Part shown: positions 1-10,378 of the stretch, piece by piece
Layout of the letters: the number at the start of each line of letters is the position of its first letter
How positions within the stretch are numbered: position 1 is the first letter of the stretch
Assembly (NCBI GenBank): GCA_027475525.1
Contig: JAMWFC010000116.1
Span: forward strand, 1,487,826-1,551,825
DNA length: 64,000 bases
Reading direction: 5' to 3'
From: Macrolepiota albuminosa
Taxonomy: Eukaryota > Basidiomycota > Agaricomycetes > Agaricales > Agaricaceae
Notes under the pieces: model-generated
Database searches by the model: none
What the model saw: only the letters and a program-made list of their open reading frames with translations
What the model was told of the DNA's origin: nothing
Translations under genes and position numbers: made by a program

Positions 1-961
1 ACTCATATTTGGTCAAAAACCCCATGTCATGCTCCTTGGCAAACTGTTGCTGGCATTCTGCGGTAAAACACCCTAAGTACGCAAGAGATGACTTGGTAAT
101 GTTTTGGTTTTTCTGGGAAGTCTCAGCATTGGTAGCAGATAAAGCAATCAAAACTTCTTCGTCAAGAAAAGCAGTAGACACAACATTTACAAGACTAGTA
201 GAATGGTCATATTCCAGCGTTAGCGCCACATCTCCATGATCGTCGCCAATCACCTCCTTGATGGTTTGTGAAAACACCTGTGGGGTCATTTGTTGGTGTG
301 TTGGTCGGTAAACTCTGGGGGCTTAGCGAGGGCGCCTTTTTGTTGTCCCCTAGGGAACATTGGCACCGTTCATTGGATTCCGGAATTTGGGTTGCTAATT
401 GTTAGGGTTGTCTTGTCGTTGGTTACAGTCTTGACAACTGATTGCACCAAGATGTCAAAGGGTCTGCCAAGAAGTAAATCATATGCCAGGGATCATAAAA
501 TGTGTATCTGGAGGTAGAAAGTGATATCACCAAGTGTGCAAGGAACATTCTTGGCGAGGCCTAAGGATCTGTCTACCGTGCCATTAGCGCTTTGCATATT
601 TGTTTAACTGTAGGGTCGTAAATGAGGCCTAGATTGTTAGCAACTTCCGCTGCCATGGAAATGATTTGTGAACTGCTATCCACAATTGCCTCTACCTCGT
701 GTTTGTTGTCTACAGTTAGCGCAACTGAACAAATAGCGTGCAATTCTTAAGCAACAGTAAGGATTGTGGGGTCTTCTCCATGGTCTACTGACCTAAGATA
801 GGTCTCTACCAGGTCCACAGAGGTGGCGTTAGCGACGGTGTTGGCAGGAGGCTCATCGGTGGCAGAAGAGTCAATGGTAACAGAAAAACCAGGAAGCGCA
901 TTGTCAAGTTCATCAACCTCGGTGACAGCTGTCACCAAGGGACGTCAGAGAGTGACTGCGG
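1..961 (-). pseudogene. Element B: protease and start of pol (decayed)
   Basis: This is the continuation of the Ty3/gypsy polyprotein of element B, cut off from its gag at 13272 by the insertion of element A. Read on the minus strand, 961 down to about 380 matches the retropepsin region of element A (same order of motifs, including the stretch VDLVETYLRSVDHGEDPTI), and 300 down to 1 matches the N-terminus of A's pol ORF (QVFSQTIKEV, DDHGDVAL). The protease active site reads Asp-Ser-Ser instead of Asp-Ser-Gly (codon 672-674), and several in-frame TGA stops look like former CGA codons. The reading frame across the A insertion agrees with a 4-base target duplication. The rest of pol and the 3' LTR lie beyond the window. 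Confidence 0.8.
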
Positions 962-2033
962 TGATGACGCCAACTGTGGTTGGGTGTGCTGGACGTATAC
1001 GCAGTACAACACCGTCTCCAGCGCTTGGCATGCGTAGTTGTGAGGAGTCCCGACAGGGTCCCGGTGTGCTCGAGTAGAGGTGATAAAACAATGCGCTAAA
1101 TTATAGCGCTTTGGAGGCTACCTGGCAGATGGTAAGCATTGTAGCTTAAACAAAGATATTGAAGAAAAGACAAGTAGCACAGCGTATTGTGCCCATAGGT
1201 GGCACCGTAAACAAGGAAGATGAGATAGACAAGGCTAGCGCCCGACTTAGTGACAAAGTCAAAGGAAGCTAGTGCAATTTGAACGCTAAGTGTAACTGTC
1301 TGCTCAAGGAGTTACGATTTGTTGTTATATACATGCGGAGTAGCTATTTTATATACTATGCGCTACCATGTTGCCAAGATAAAAAGTCCATCTGCGGCGC
1401 TACTTCCTAGCACCTCTCCTCATGGTTTCCTCTACTGGCGACCTGTCAACAGCGACCTTTTGCACATGGATGATGGCAACCAACAGCGTTATGACCCACG
1501 GCAACCAGCAGCGACTCTTCATTGACTTAGAATTGTATGAATCTGCTCACTTTTACTATAACTCCAATTAGCCAGATTGTTCTGGGGTATGGTCAGAAAA
1601 TCCTTGACAGACACTGTGAGTGCTAATGTCAGCACTACTCATTGTATCAGTTCCTGATAGGTCCAGATGTCGGATTAAGTATATCCAGTGCTGTCGTCAT
1701 TGATCCTTTTTTAGACTTCTGGTTGAAGTGCCTCGTCAAATGGCAGCGCCTGCTGCTAGCTCCTTCTGGAAATGATCGGGGTTTAGTTAGAGTTCTCTCC
1801 CGCCGTTGTGTTAGCGCTATATGTTCTGAGCTCCCTTCATCCTTGGGATAGGTGAATAGAGTGTGCTGAAGGTCTGATAGCCAGTGGTTAGGGCAAATGG
1901 CTAAGTCCTGTAGAAGGTTGCCAGAGCTAGGGCTGCTATATATTCCCAACTGGTTGCTAGAGTCTTCAATACGTCAAGTGTCGGTTGGTCTATAATGTTC
2001 CTTGATGCGCTCAGTCCGAGTAGAAGCCTATTA
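962..2033 (-). repeat. Element A 3' LTR
   Basis: Direct repeat of 12200-13271 over its full 1072 bases. It starts TGATGACGCC (plus strand) and ends CCTATTA; the other copy ends CCTATCA, so the terminal C has become T. Shared internal marks include TTGTTATATACATGCGG at about 1320. Confidence 0.95.
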
Positions 2034-2045
2034 TCTTCCCCCAAC
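2034..2045 (-). other. Element A polypurine tract
   Basis: Read on the minus strand this is GTTGGGGGAAGA, abutting the 3' LTR. This is the normal place and composition of the plus-strand primer of LTR retrotransposons, and it fixes the element on the minus strand. Confidence 0.8.
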
Positions 2046-2122
2046 TGAAAAATTGACTGTCCTCAGTCAAACGCCGTCATTAATTTGACTGCGCTACGGT
2101 CTGTATGATGCTGCCGGCACCT

Positions 2123-2129
2123 TATAAAA
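2123..2129 (+). promoter_or_regulatory. TATA box of the first antisense cargo gene
   Basis: TATAAAA lies 57 bases upstream of the ATG at 2180 and is followed by a pyrimidine-rich stretch (cttcatcttctcg). This is a normal spacing for a fungal core promoter and suggests that the antisense gene has its own promoter. Confidence 0.55.
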
Positions 2130-2179
2130 GTTGTTTTCAGCACTTCATCTTCTCGTGTTTTCCTTCCCATCTTTTCAGC

Positions 2180-4766
2180 ATGTCCACTCCTTTCGATGCC
2201 TCTGCTCTCTGCAATTTCCTGGCTAAGGCCTTCTATTTATTTGATCGTGCTAAGTCTGTCGGTCCTGCCGATGCACCACAAACTGTCCCTGGCATTATGC
2301 AACTCTATCAGCGCTGGCTCGTGGTCCGTGGCTCTGACAGTTCCTGGGCACGGGGCATTGAGGTTCACGAGTGGTGCATGGCTTGGTACTGTGAATATGA
2401 AGGTGCTGATTGGTTGGTGCCATTTGCGGACTTGTTTGTAAGTTTTTAGGTTTGATTTGAGTTTGTGGCGCTAAGGTTCAGTGCCCATACTAGGCTCCTT
2501 CTCTGTCCGACAAGATCAACGCCCTGCTGGCTAGTACCGAGGTTGGCAAAGTGAGTTCCCTGCTCTTCTTCCTCACGTTTTCCATGTTTAACCCTGAGTA
2601 GTCGGTTGCTACGTCACCCACCGTCGCCAGTCTTCCTAGTGCCCCGTTGGCCTCTACCGTTCCTTCCACTCTGGCCGCTCCTGCTGCTCCTGTCTCTGTT
2701 CCGCCTCCTCCAGTTCTTGGTAGTCCTTTTTGTGGCGATGCTTCTCCTGCTTGTACTGCGCCCATTGTTGCTTCTCCCACTCGTACTGCGCCTTCTCATT
2801 TGGCCATCAAACAGATTGCCATTACCGCCAGTGAGCCCCAGCCCGGACCTACCCATACTATTTCTTGTTTTCCCCCCCGTAACTTTGCTGTTGTTATTAA
2901 TTGCGCGCCCCCTGTTCTCGCTAGCCCTCCTAAACATACTGTGTGTCCTTGTTTTCCTGCCTCTAGTTCTTCTACTAACTTTGCTTCTCAGATCAATCTC
3001 CCTGCTTGTGTTGCCCCTTTATATGTTGTTTTCCTGCCTCTAGTTCTTCTACTAACTTTGCTTCTCAGATCAATCTCCCTGCTTGTGTTGCCCCTTTATA
3101 TGTCGTAAGTGTTTCCTTTTAAGATTGCTTGTCCCTAGTGCCTGATTGAGCCCTCCTTAGGTGCCCAACCAGACTATGTTTACCGACACGGAGCTTCGTG
3201 ATTTGTTGTGCCTTCATCGCAATACTACTGTTATTGATACCGGCCTCCCAGCTGGTGTCCAAGTACTTGGTGCTAAGAAAAAGGTTACGGTGGCGCCCGT
3301 GGAGCGCCGCACCTTTAGGGCAAAGATTGGCATGGTAAGTGCTTGTTCGTCCCTGAAAGGTTGATGACATCACTAACTTCTTTCTCAGTGCGATAAATGC
3401 TGGTCTGAGAACGATCCCAAGAGTTGCTGGTTTCCTACTGCCTCTCTTCCCTGCTACCGCTGTGATGCGTTGAAATGGGGCTGTGCCTTCAATGGGATTT
3501 GTACTCGTGAATGTGGTAGGGATGCTATCATGCAACGCAATTACAAGCGTGCAGTCTTAGTTCATAATGCCCGGGCCTTCGTGCTGCAGCAACACAATCT
3601 GGCTGCTACTTGTCAGCCCACTGTGATTAGTGCTGCAAGCCTAGCACTTCCCATCACCCAAGATGGTACCACCGTGGCGGCCCTCTTTGCCCGCTCTCCC
3701 CGTCGTCCCATTCCTTCAAAATGTAAGCCCATTGTTGCCTCTTCTAGCAAGAGTCCCGGTAAGCGCCGGGAGCTAGCGCCTGCTACTCCCATGGTCTTGT
3801 CTTCTACTGAGTTGTCTACTGATGAAGACGAGGATACTGAGAGGGATGCTGAGGGTGAGGATGACGATGAGGCTGGGCTTGTAGTTGACACTGATGCGCT
3901 GTTGGCGGTACGCACTCTTCTGCTTCACTTTACTCCCCCTATCGCCGCTAACCCTTATCAGAGTGGACCCAGTGGTAATTGGTGCGTAGTCTTCATATTT
4001 TCTTTTTAGGTTGCGCTAACCTCTTTGTTGCCAGGTCCCCTACTCCTTTGCTTCCCATCATTGTGAATATCCCTCCCGCCAAAGATGTCGTGATGTCAGT
4101 CGCCGGTACTACCCCTGCTCCTGAGCCTGTTGCGGCTAGCGCCTCCCCTGTCGCTCTTCCTATTACCCCATCTCTTACTCCTCCTCACAGCCTTTCTTTC
4201 TTCCCCAGTACTCACGAGTCCTCCACCATGCCTAAGTCCGAAGGGACCTTAGTGGCTCAGGGCGAGCGCTGTTGCCACTGGAGGTACTTGCCTTCTTATG
4301 GCATCCACCTTTCCTCCACTAGGGCCATGTCCCCAGGCAATGAGTGCCATGAGTGGACCCCCCACGCTCTCATAACCGTTTGAGTAAGTCTTCATTTCTT
4401 TGTTAGTTCATCTTTTCTCTGACTTCTGCTAAGTTCGATCCCTTCTGGACTCCTCCCCCTACCATGCGTGTTTCTAGCAACGCCTACCCTTGGCTTGGGG
4501 ATGAGTTCTCTTATCCCGTCACTCCTCTTTGTCCCGCCACTAATCTCCACCAACAACTTCACCAGGTCAAGGACGTGACCAATGTCATCAGTAGCAAACT
4601 CGCCCTCCTATGTCCTCATGTCGCCACCTTAGCGCACTGTGAGCTCCTCCTGCTTAAGCTCCATGACGACATTACTGATGCGCTCGAGTGGCAAGCGAGT
4701 AACGCCATTCAGGACAGGGACTTGCTTTCTTGGGGTGATCCTGCTCCCTCCAAATCTGATGCGTAG
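2180..4766 (+). CDS. Element A antisense cargo gene 1: intron-rich protein with a Cys cluster
   Basis: I do not know a function for this gene. It runs opposite to gag-pol. The exons I can place are 2180-2437, 2494-2550, 2602-3104 (contains a 77-base assembly duplication), 3161-3334, 3389 to about 3972, about 4035-4383 and about 4440-4766. Most introns are 50-60 bases long with GTAAGT or GTGAGT donors and TAG/CAG acceptors, and the phases of exons 4 and 5 join in frame. Exon 1 starts MSTPFDAS. The middle is Pro/Ala/Ser-rich. Exon 5 opens with a cluster C-x2-C-x8-C-x8-C-x2-C-x6-C that looks like a zinc-binding module, followed by an acidic Glu/Asp stretch. The last exon is Leu-rich and ends at a TAG. 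The Cys cluster suggests nucleic-acid or protein binding; that is inference. Exon ends after 3900 are uncertain. Confidence 0.65.
2949..3104. repeat. 77-base perfect tandem duplication, probable assembly artefact
   Basis: The stretch beginning TTGTTTTCC at 2949 recurs at 3026, exactly 77 bases later. It breaks the frame of the third exon of the antisense gene. It has the same period as the 21 other duplications in this window. Confidence 0.8.
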
Positions 4767-4840
4767 TCGCCGGCCCGTAGCGCTTCAAACTTTTGTGGAC
4801 TTTGAAATTTTTGATACATAGTTTGTGATAGCCCTACTAA

Positions 4841-4846
4841 AATAAA
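4841..4846 (+). terminator. Poly(A)-like signal after antisense gene 1
   Basis: AATAAA lies 75 bases downstream of the stop at 4766 in an AT-rich stretch. It is a plausible 3'-end signal for antisense gene 1. The interval 4847-5249 between it and the next promoter shows no convincing coding sequence. Confidence 0.4.
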
Positions 4847-5249
4847 TGCTTCCCCCCCTTTGTTCCAAAATTGTCAGTTTGTAAGTAATCAAATACAAAG
4901 TAAGAAAAAGGGAAAATGCTCAGTAAATCATCATAGTGTAGAAAACCCCTATTACCAGCACAACCCAATAGCCAATATCGCACCAGCCTAGGAAGAAATA
5001 GGTATCGTCTGTAGAAAAATAAGTCAATTCATGCAAGAAGTTTTAATGTAAAAGAAATAGAGTGCCACTGATCGCTTGTGGTTATTCGGTGATGGTGGCT
5101 ATAAGCGCTAGATCTTGAAGGTTAACTTCCTCTTTGTGCAACCTAAAAATGAGTCAAGCGCATCCCATTGGTTCGTGTCTGTGTCAGGGTCCAAGCCCCT
5201 TGAGAAGTGCTCTCCCACGCTGTTGCTAGCTGAAACACTGCCTAAGTCC

Positions 5250-5255
5250 TATAAA
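5250..5255 (+). promoter_or_regulatory. TATA box of the second antisense cargo gene
   Basis: TATAAA lies 49 bases before the ATG at 5299, the same arrangement as for antisense gene 1. Confidence 0.45.
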
Positions 5256-5298
5256 TTGCCCATACCATGATGGGATCTCATCAGTCTTTGCGTTCACG

Positions 5299-6767
5299 AT
5301 GGAAACCCAACTGGCATCGTGTGGTCTCCCCGCTGTGATCGTGCTCATCTCATGATTGATCCCCCCACCTTCTTGGAATGTGCGACCTCCTTTTTCCACC
5401 ATTACCCAGCCGTTGGCATGCCCGGACTGACCGACAGAGTCGCTGAGTTAGGTCGTCACTGCCAGCTACTTCGTGTGGCTTGTGAGATTTGGAACGACAA
5501 CCTGCCACTGACTTGTTTCAGTATGGAGAAGAACTGGAGTCAGATTTTTCAGATGCGCTCTTGCCTTTTTCGCTCTCCTTCTCTTCTGATAGTCACCAAA
5601 TAAAGCAAATTGTGACCAAAGAAACAAAAGAGCGTCTTGAGTTGCTGCTGGAGGAGAGTCACTATCTGGTTCGTCACCTTACTACTCCGTCTTCTTCCTT
5701 CTAAAGCGTTGCCTTGCTAGTTGCCCCGCTCATCTACTGGTGGCTGGCTTTTTCGCGGTCCTCTGAAGGCTAGAGGCCTCCCAGGCCTCTCCTTTTGCCC
5801 AGTCCTTGATGCTCGTCTGTCTCCCATGTTGCTTATGTCAGTCAGCTCCTTCTTTTCTGTGGCACCACTGGGCTGACAGATTTTGGCTAGTTGATTTCTT
5901 TTGTTGTAGTTATATGAAATGCATCGCTGTTGTCACCCCCCCTGTGATTGTTTTGCGCATGTAAAAGTTCCCAAGTATCTGCGACCCTGCAAGCAGCTTG
6001 AGGTATTTCATGGGTTCTGGCGCTGTTAACCCGGTTAGTATCATATCATGCCAGAACCTTCCCTCCTTCTTGATAACCCCGTACTTGTTCACCGCCCTGT
6101 CATCTTAGATCGCCTCAAGGATTTTCTCATGCTAATGCCTGATGGTGGCTTTTCACACAAAAACAGCAACATAATGACCCTTGTGCGCAGGTACCGGATT
6201 CTGCTAGCGGCCTCCAAAGAATGGGAGATAGATACAGACCCTGTGCTAGTCATCGTAAACCCTTCATTAGCGCGTGCTTTAGGTAATACTTATGCGTTAC
6301 ATAGGAGCCCGTTACCGGTACTGCTTTGAGTCTTCATAGCCTTCTTTGCGAAACCAGGAGTTTGGTTAGTGCCCTATACCCCTTTTCTCCTGACCTTGGT
6401 TAGCTAACTCCTTGCCATTTTCTAGAGCCTTTCTTGGCTCCCCCTTCCAGTTCTTGTTAACCTTAGCACTTGTAGAGCCATGCTCGCCTGCATGGTCATT
6501 CCTTTCATGGCTTTAGAGGCTCACCCAGATGACAATGGGTGGTACTTGTCTCCTGCTCATTCCACCACTCCCCAGGGCCCTTCCCGTGCTCCACCTACAG
6601 TCGCTCTTCCCATTCCTCCTCCTAGCGCTCCAGTGCCTCCCCCTCCAGTCGCTCCTCCCACGCCACCTAACGCTGCGATGCGTCCCCCTTCCGGTGCTCC
6701 TCCTGCCTATAGGCGACACAAGGAGCGAGTCAAGGGCCCTTGTCAGAGGTTTTCATTGTTGTCTTAG
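5299..6767 (+). pseudogene. Element A antisense cargo gene 2 (fragmented or spliced)
   Basis: Three open stretches follow one another on the plus strand: 5299-5704 (with frame changes; includes FLECATSFFHHYP and ends in a Glu-rich helix-like segment), about 5910-6329 (LLDNPVLVHRPVILDRLKDF, LVRRYRILLAASKEWE) and 6480-6767 (a Pro-rich tail with repeated APPTP-like units ending at a TAG). They may be exons of one gene or a gene with decay frameshifts; splice sites such as TTGTAG at about 5905 are only suggestive. Nothing recognisable to me. The gene ends 137 bases from the stop of pol, so cargo and pol converge tail to tail. Confidence 0.4.
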
Positions 6768-6903
6768 ATTTTGTAGCCAAAGATAGTTTGATAGGGCCGC
6801 CTGTATTAGTACCTTATTTATTCACCCTTTCGTGTTTGCTGTTGCATGCTTTAAGTCCAAAGTAGGAGGCACTAATGGCTGGCGCCTCATTTCTCGTGGT
6901 CTT

Positions 6904-9581
6904 CTACTGTTCCTCTTCGTCATCAGGAGTGATCTCGTTATCGTCCACCAACTCAGTCTCTTCAAGCTCTCACAGTTTGGCAGTGTTGATGTCCAGCGCC
7001 GGCAACGGTAGCAGAATATGTTCACGTGCTAAGTAGGGAATGACTCAAAACACCGCTACCGGTTGATGCAAAACGGAGCTGTCCAACTTGCAGAGTACGT
7101 AGGCTCCTCCCCTATTGCGGGAAACTACTATGAGGGGTCCTAGGTATCAAGGTCGCATCTTTTTGTTATGGGTAACTTCAATTTTTGAGTTGCGCATTAG
7201 TACTAAGGCGCCAGCTGTAAAGTTGTAGTCTCAGATGGTAGCGCTATGCTCGCTCTCGAATTGCCCTGTCATCTAGCTTGAAATACTGTCTCGTGTAGGC
7301 GCTCGAGATCCTCCATGCATCGTTGTAAGTCAATAGCGCACCCAGCTATCAGATCAGTAGAAGATAGAATTGAGTTAGGTGGTGGTTGTAAGTACATCAG
7401 CTCTACAACGTCTGCTGGGAGCAGGGGATGAGTGCCAGTTGCCACATAGTAAGGAGAGCAGCCCATCCTCTTCCGTATGGTAACCCGTTCAGACCAAAAG
7501 ACCAAGTAAGTTGCTTCACTCCAGTGACTCTCGTTGCCGTCTACTGCCTTGAATAGTGCCTGTTGTACATCAAAATGCAGTGTTTCCACTATACCGTTAG
7601 CGCATTTGTTGTATCCTGAGACTTGAATATGCTGTATATTGTATTTTTTTGCGAGGTAGGTAAGCGCCTTAACTATTGGTGCTCCGTTGTCTGTAACAAT
7701 CTTGTGAAGGGCTCCCCATTGGCAAATAACATCTTCAAAGAGCCACTTAGCTATAGCATTGGTATTTTCTCTCTGGAGCATTCGGAACTCCGGCCAATAT
7801 ACCAAAGAACACCTTTCTTGGATAATGTACTTGTAGCACCCCGACTTAGGCATGTGCATAGTGTCGATATATATCTTTCTGAACAATGGTGCCGGAGTCG
7901 CTACAGTTGGGGGAATAAGAACTTGGCACATCTGCTGGATTTGGCAGAGATGACAAGTTTGAAGATACCATGCAATATCTGTGCTAACTTGAGGCCTCAC
8001 TAAATCCTTTTGGGTGTTAATTTGGTTGGGTCCAAATTCAAAGGGGACCTCAGAACGAGTTAAGCAATTAAGCGTGTGTGCTTGATGTGAAAAATAGTGT
8101 ATGAACATGTGCAGCACGCCTACCGTGCCTAGGAATGCACAAACTTCCAAGAGGTTATGGCAGACTCCCCATTTTTCCAGAAGCACCAATTGGCTCTCCT
8201 CAGAGATCCTGCCTTCTGGCATGCAAACGTGCCCTAAAATTTTAAATTGCAGTGTGCAAAGAACCAACTTGTGTCCTGAGAACGTTCCGCCACAATACTT
8301 CATGCGCTGGAGTACCCAGTTAACCAATTGGAAGAAGTCCCATAGCACCATGCAGACATTGGGATTTTCTGGATGCACTTCAGGCTTGCCATTTACCAGG
8401 CACCAATCTTTTGGCCCCTTAACGCCTACGTCGTTGATAAAACTAAGCACATGATGGGGTATCTTGGGTTGTAGAATAAACGTAATGTCATCGTGGAATA
8501 TGGGTACCAAATTCGTCCATCCCATGGGAAGTGTAACCAGATGTAGCGCTCCGAATGGTGTTTGAAATGTCGTCAAGTTGCAAGAGGAAGGGTGAATTAA
8601 GCGCTCATCGTAGCCAACGTACAGATCCAGGGTAGCGCCACATATTCTTCCTGCAAAAGATTCAGCGACATGATTGGGGAAGGGCAGTATCCCTGAATGA
8701 CAAATCATGACTTTGTTTAGCGGTTCCAAACTGTGAACTATATGTAGCTTCCCATTTTTCTTTAATACGCAAAACCACCGCGATCTATAGGCCGAATTGG
8801 AAGGCTCATAAACTCCCACCGCTATCTTGGAGCGAATGATTTGGCAAACTTCGGCTTCAATGCCTGGTGATATAGGTCGGTTATGCTCGGTCCAAGGTAT
8901 GTGAGGTATCGTTGGTATAACCATTGGTGGAAAGAAGTCAGTTCTAAGTTTATCGTGTTCTGAATCCTCCCAAGCAAACGCTTTGTTTTGTTTTTGCATA
9001 ATGTCAATTAATACGTCTAGTTCTGCCGTTGATAGAAAGCCTGTATCATGGATGCTAAGGAATAGTGCCCGTTGTTCTTCCATAAATCGTCTGGTAGGCT
9101 CAAAAGGTGGCGGATTTGGATTAAGTTCGGAAAGGGTCGCTAACAGGTCACCGACAATTTTTCTTTTGATGTGGAATTTCTCAGGTACGCCGCTCGCTAC
9201 CGGTTTTGTTTTAAGCGCTACGGGCTTGTACTTCTTTTTAACCTGAACCCCTTTACGCTTAGGGGTACTGTTGTTAGCAAACATATTATAAATGGAACTT
9301 TGGTTTCTAGCGAAACCGGATATTAAAGGCTCTTTAGAATCAGGAGTAGAAATGAAATAAGTGTCTGTCGAAAGATTTTCAGTAATATCAGACGCAGTGA
9401 GGTATAAGTAGGATAAAGCTTTGCTAGTAAGCAACGTAGAAGTGTTTAAGGTTTCATGGGCTAAAGGAGTATGTGATATAAGAGTTACTTGCCCAGTCCG
9501 ATGATTATAGTCCAAGATAAGCGCTTCATCTCCATGATCCTCATCACTCATCTCCTCGATGGCACCGGAAAACACTTGCAA
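6904..9581 (-). pseudogene. Element A pol: reverse transcriptase and integrase (decayed)
   Basis: The main open frame is 9581-7269 (770 codons). A recognisable C-terminal tail continues past a stop to 6904 and ends in an acidic segment (EITPDDEEEQ). The RT section contains WFCVLKKNGKLHIVH, FQTPFGALH and the catalytic box, which reads FIND instead of F/Y-x-D-D (codon 8433-8435 is AAC). RNase H and the HHCC zinc region of integrase are absent: RT thumb sequence passes directly into IN at the stretch FGPNQINTQKD, so an internal deletion of well over 1 kb is likely. The IN core keeps IYIDTM, VTDNGAP and a downstream GIVE glutamate. The gene belongs to the Ty3 type common in Agaricomycetes and cannot encode a working polymerase. 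Confidence 0.85.
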
Positions 9582-9634
9582 GGTTTGTCACTAATGTAAG
9601 GTCGCTTTCTCAGTCCTGGCTTCTGGAATTTCCC

Positions 9635-10372
9635 TCAGAGGAATGTCAGTACTGTTCTCCTGACCCCAGAGTTAGGGTTGCTAATAGTTAGCGTCGTTTT
9701 GTCTTTGGATGTTGTCTTGACTACTGATCGAGCTAGCACGTCGAAAGGCCTCCCCAATAGTAAGTCATATGCCGGTGATCTAAGTATGTGAATTTGCAGA
9801 TAAAATGTAAGGTCGCCTATAGCACATGGCACGTTCCGGGCCATTCCTAAGGATTGATCAATCATGCCGTTAGTGCTCTGCATGTTAAGTATGATTGTGG
9901 GGTCGTAAATGATGCCCAGCTTATTAGCGATGTCGGCAGCTATTGAAATAATTTGTGATCTGCTATCCACAATAGACTCTATTTCGCTTTTCCCATCAAC
10001 TGTCAGCATAATCGAGCAAATCACATGAGAGTCCTGGGCTACAGTCAGGATGGCAGGATCGTCGCCAGATCTTAGTGATTTGAGGTAAGTTTTAACCAGG
10101 TCAATGGACGTAGCTTCTTTGGGTGGCATGGCCTCTTCCTTGATTTTTGGTGCTACCACCTCAGTTATATAAGCAAAACCAGGCAGCATGTTGTTGCATT
10201 CATCCACTGCCGTTATGTTGTTAGCTACGTTTCGTCGAGGTGTAACTACAGTATGCATCTGATTTCTGACGTCTGGCACCATGCTGCATAACTCTCCTAC
10301 CGATAGCGTAACCTGGCTCTGCATGATATGATCAAAAACTACCTTAGACTTCTCCAGATCGTATATAGGCAC
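9635..10372 (-). pseudogene. Element A retropepsin region
   Basis: This follows gag in the same direction (start MPIYDLEKSKVVF). The protease core has the hydrophobic-Asp-Ser motif at about 9965, but the glycine is replaced by arginine (DSR, codon 9959-9961 AGA), and the second conserved block is YDLLLGRPFDVLA. A functional retropepsin needs DSG or DTG, so the enzyme should be dead. It is separated from pol by about 50 bases with stops, and the corresponding piece of B is stopped differently, so the stops look like decay rather than a programmed signal. Confidence 0.8.
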
Positions 10373-10378
10373 TGTGGG

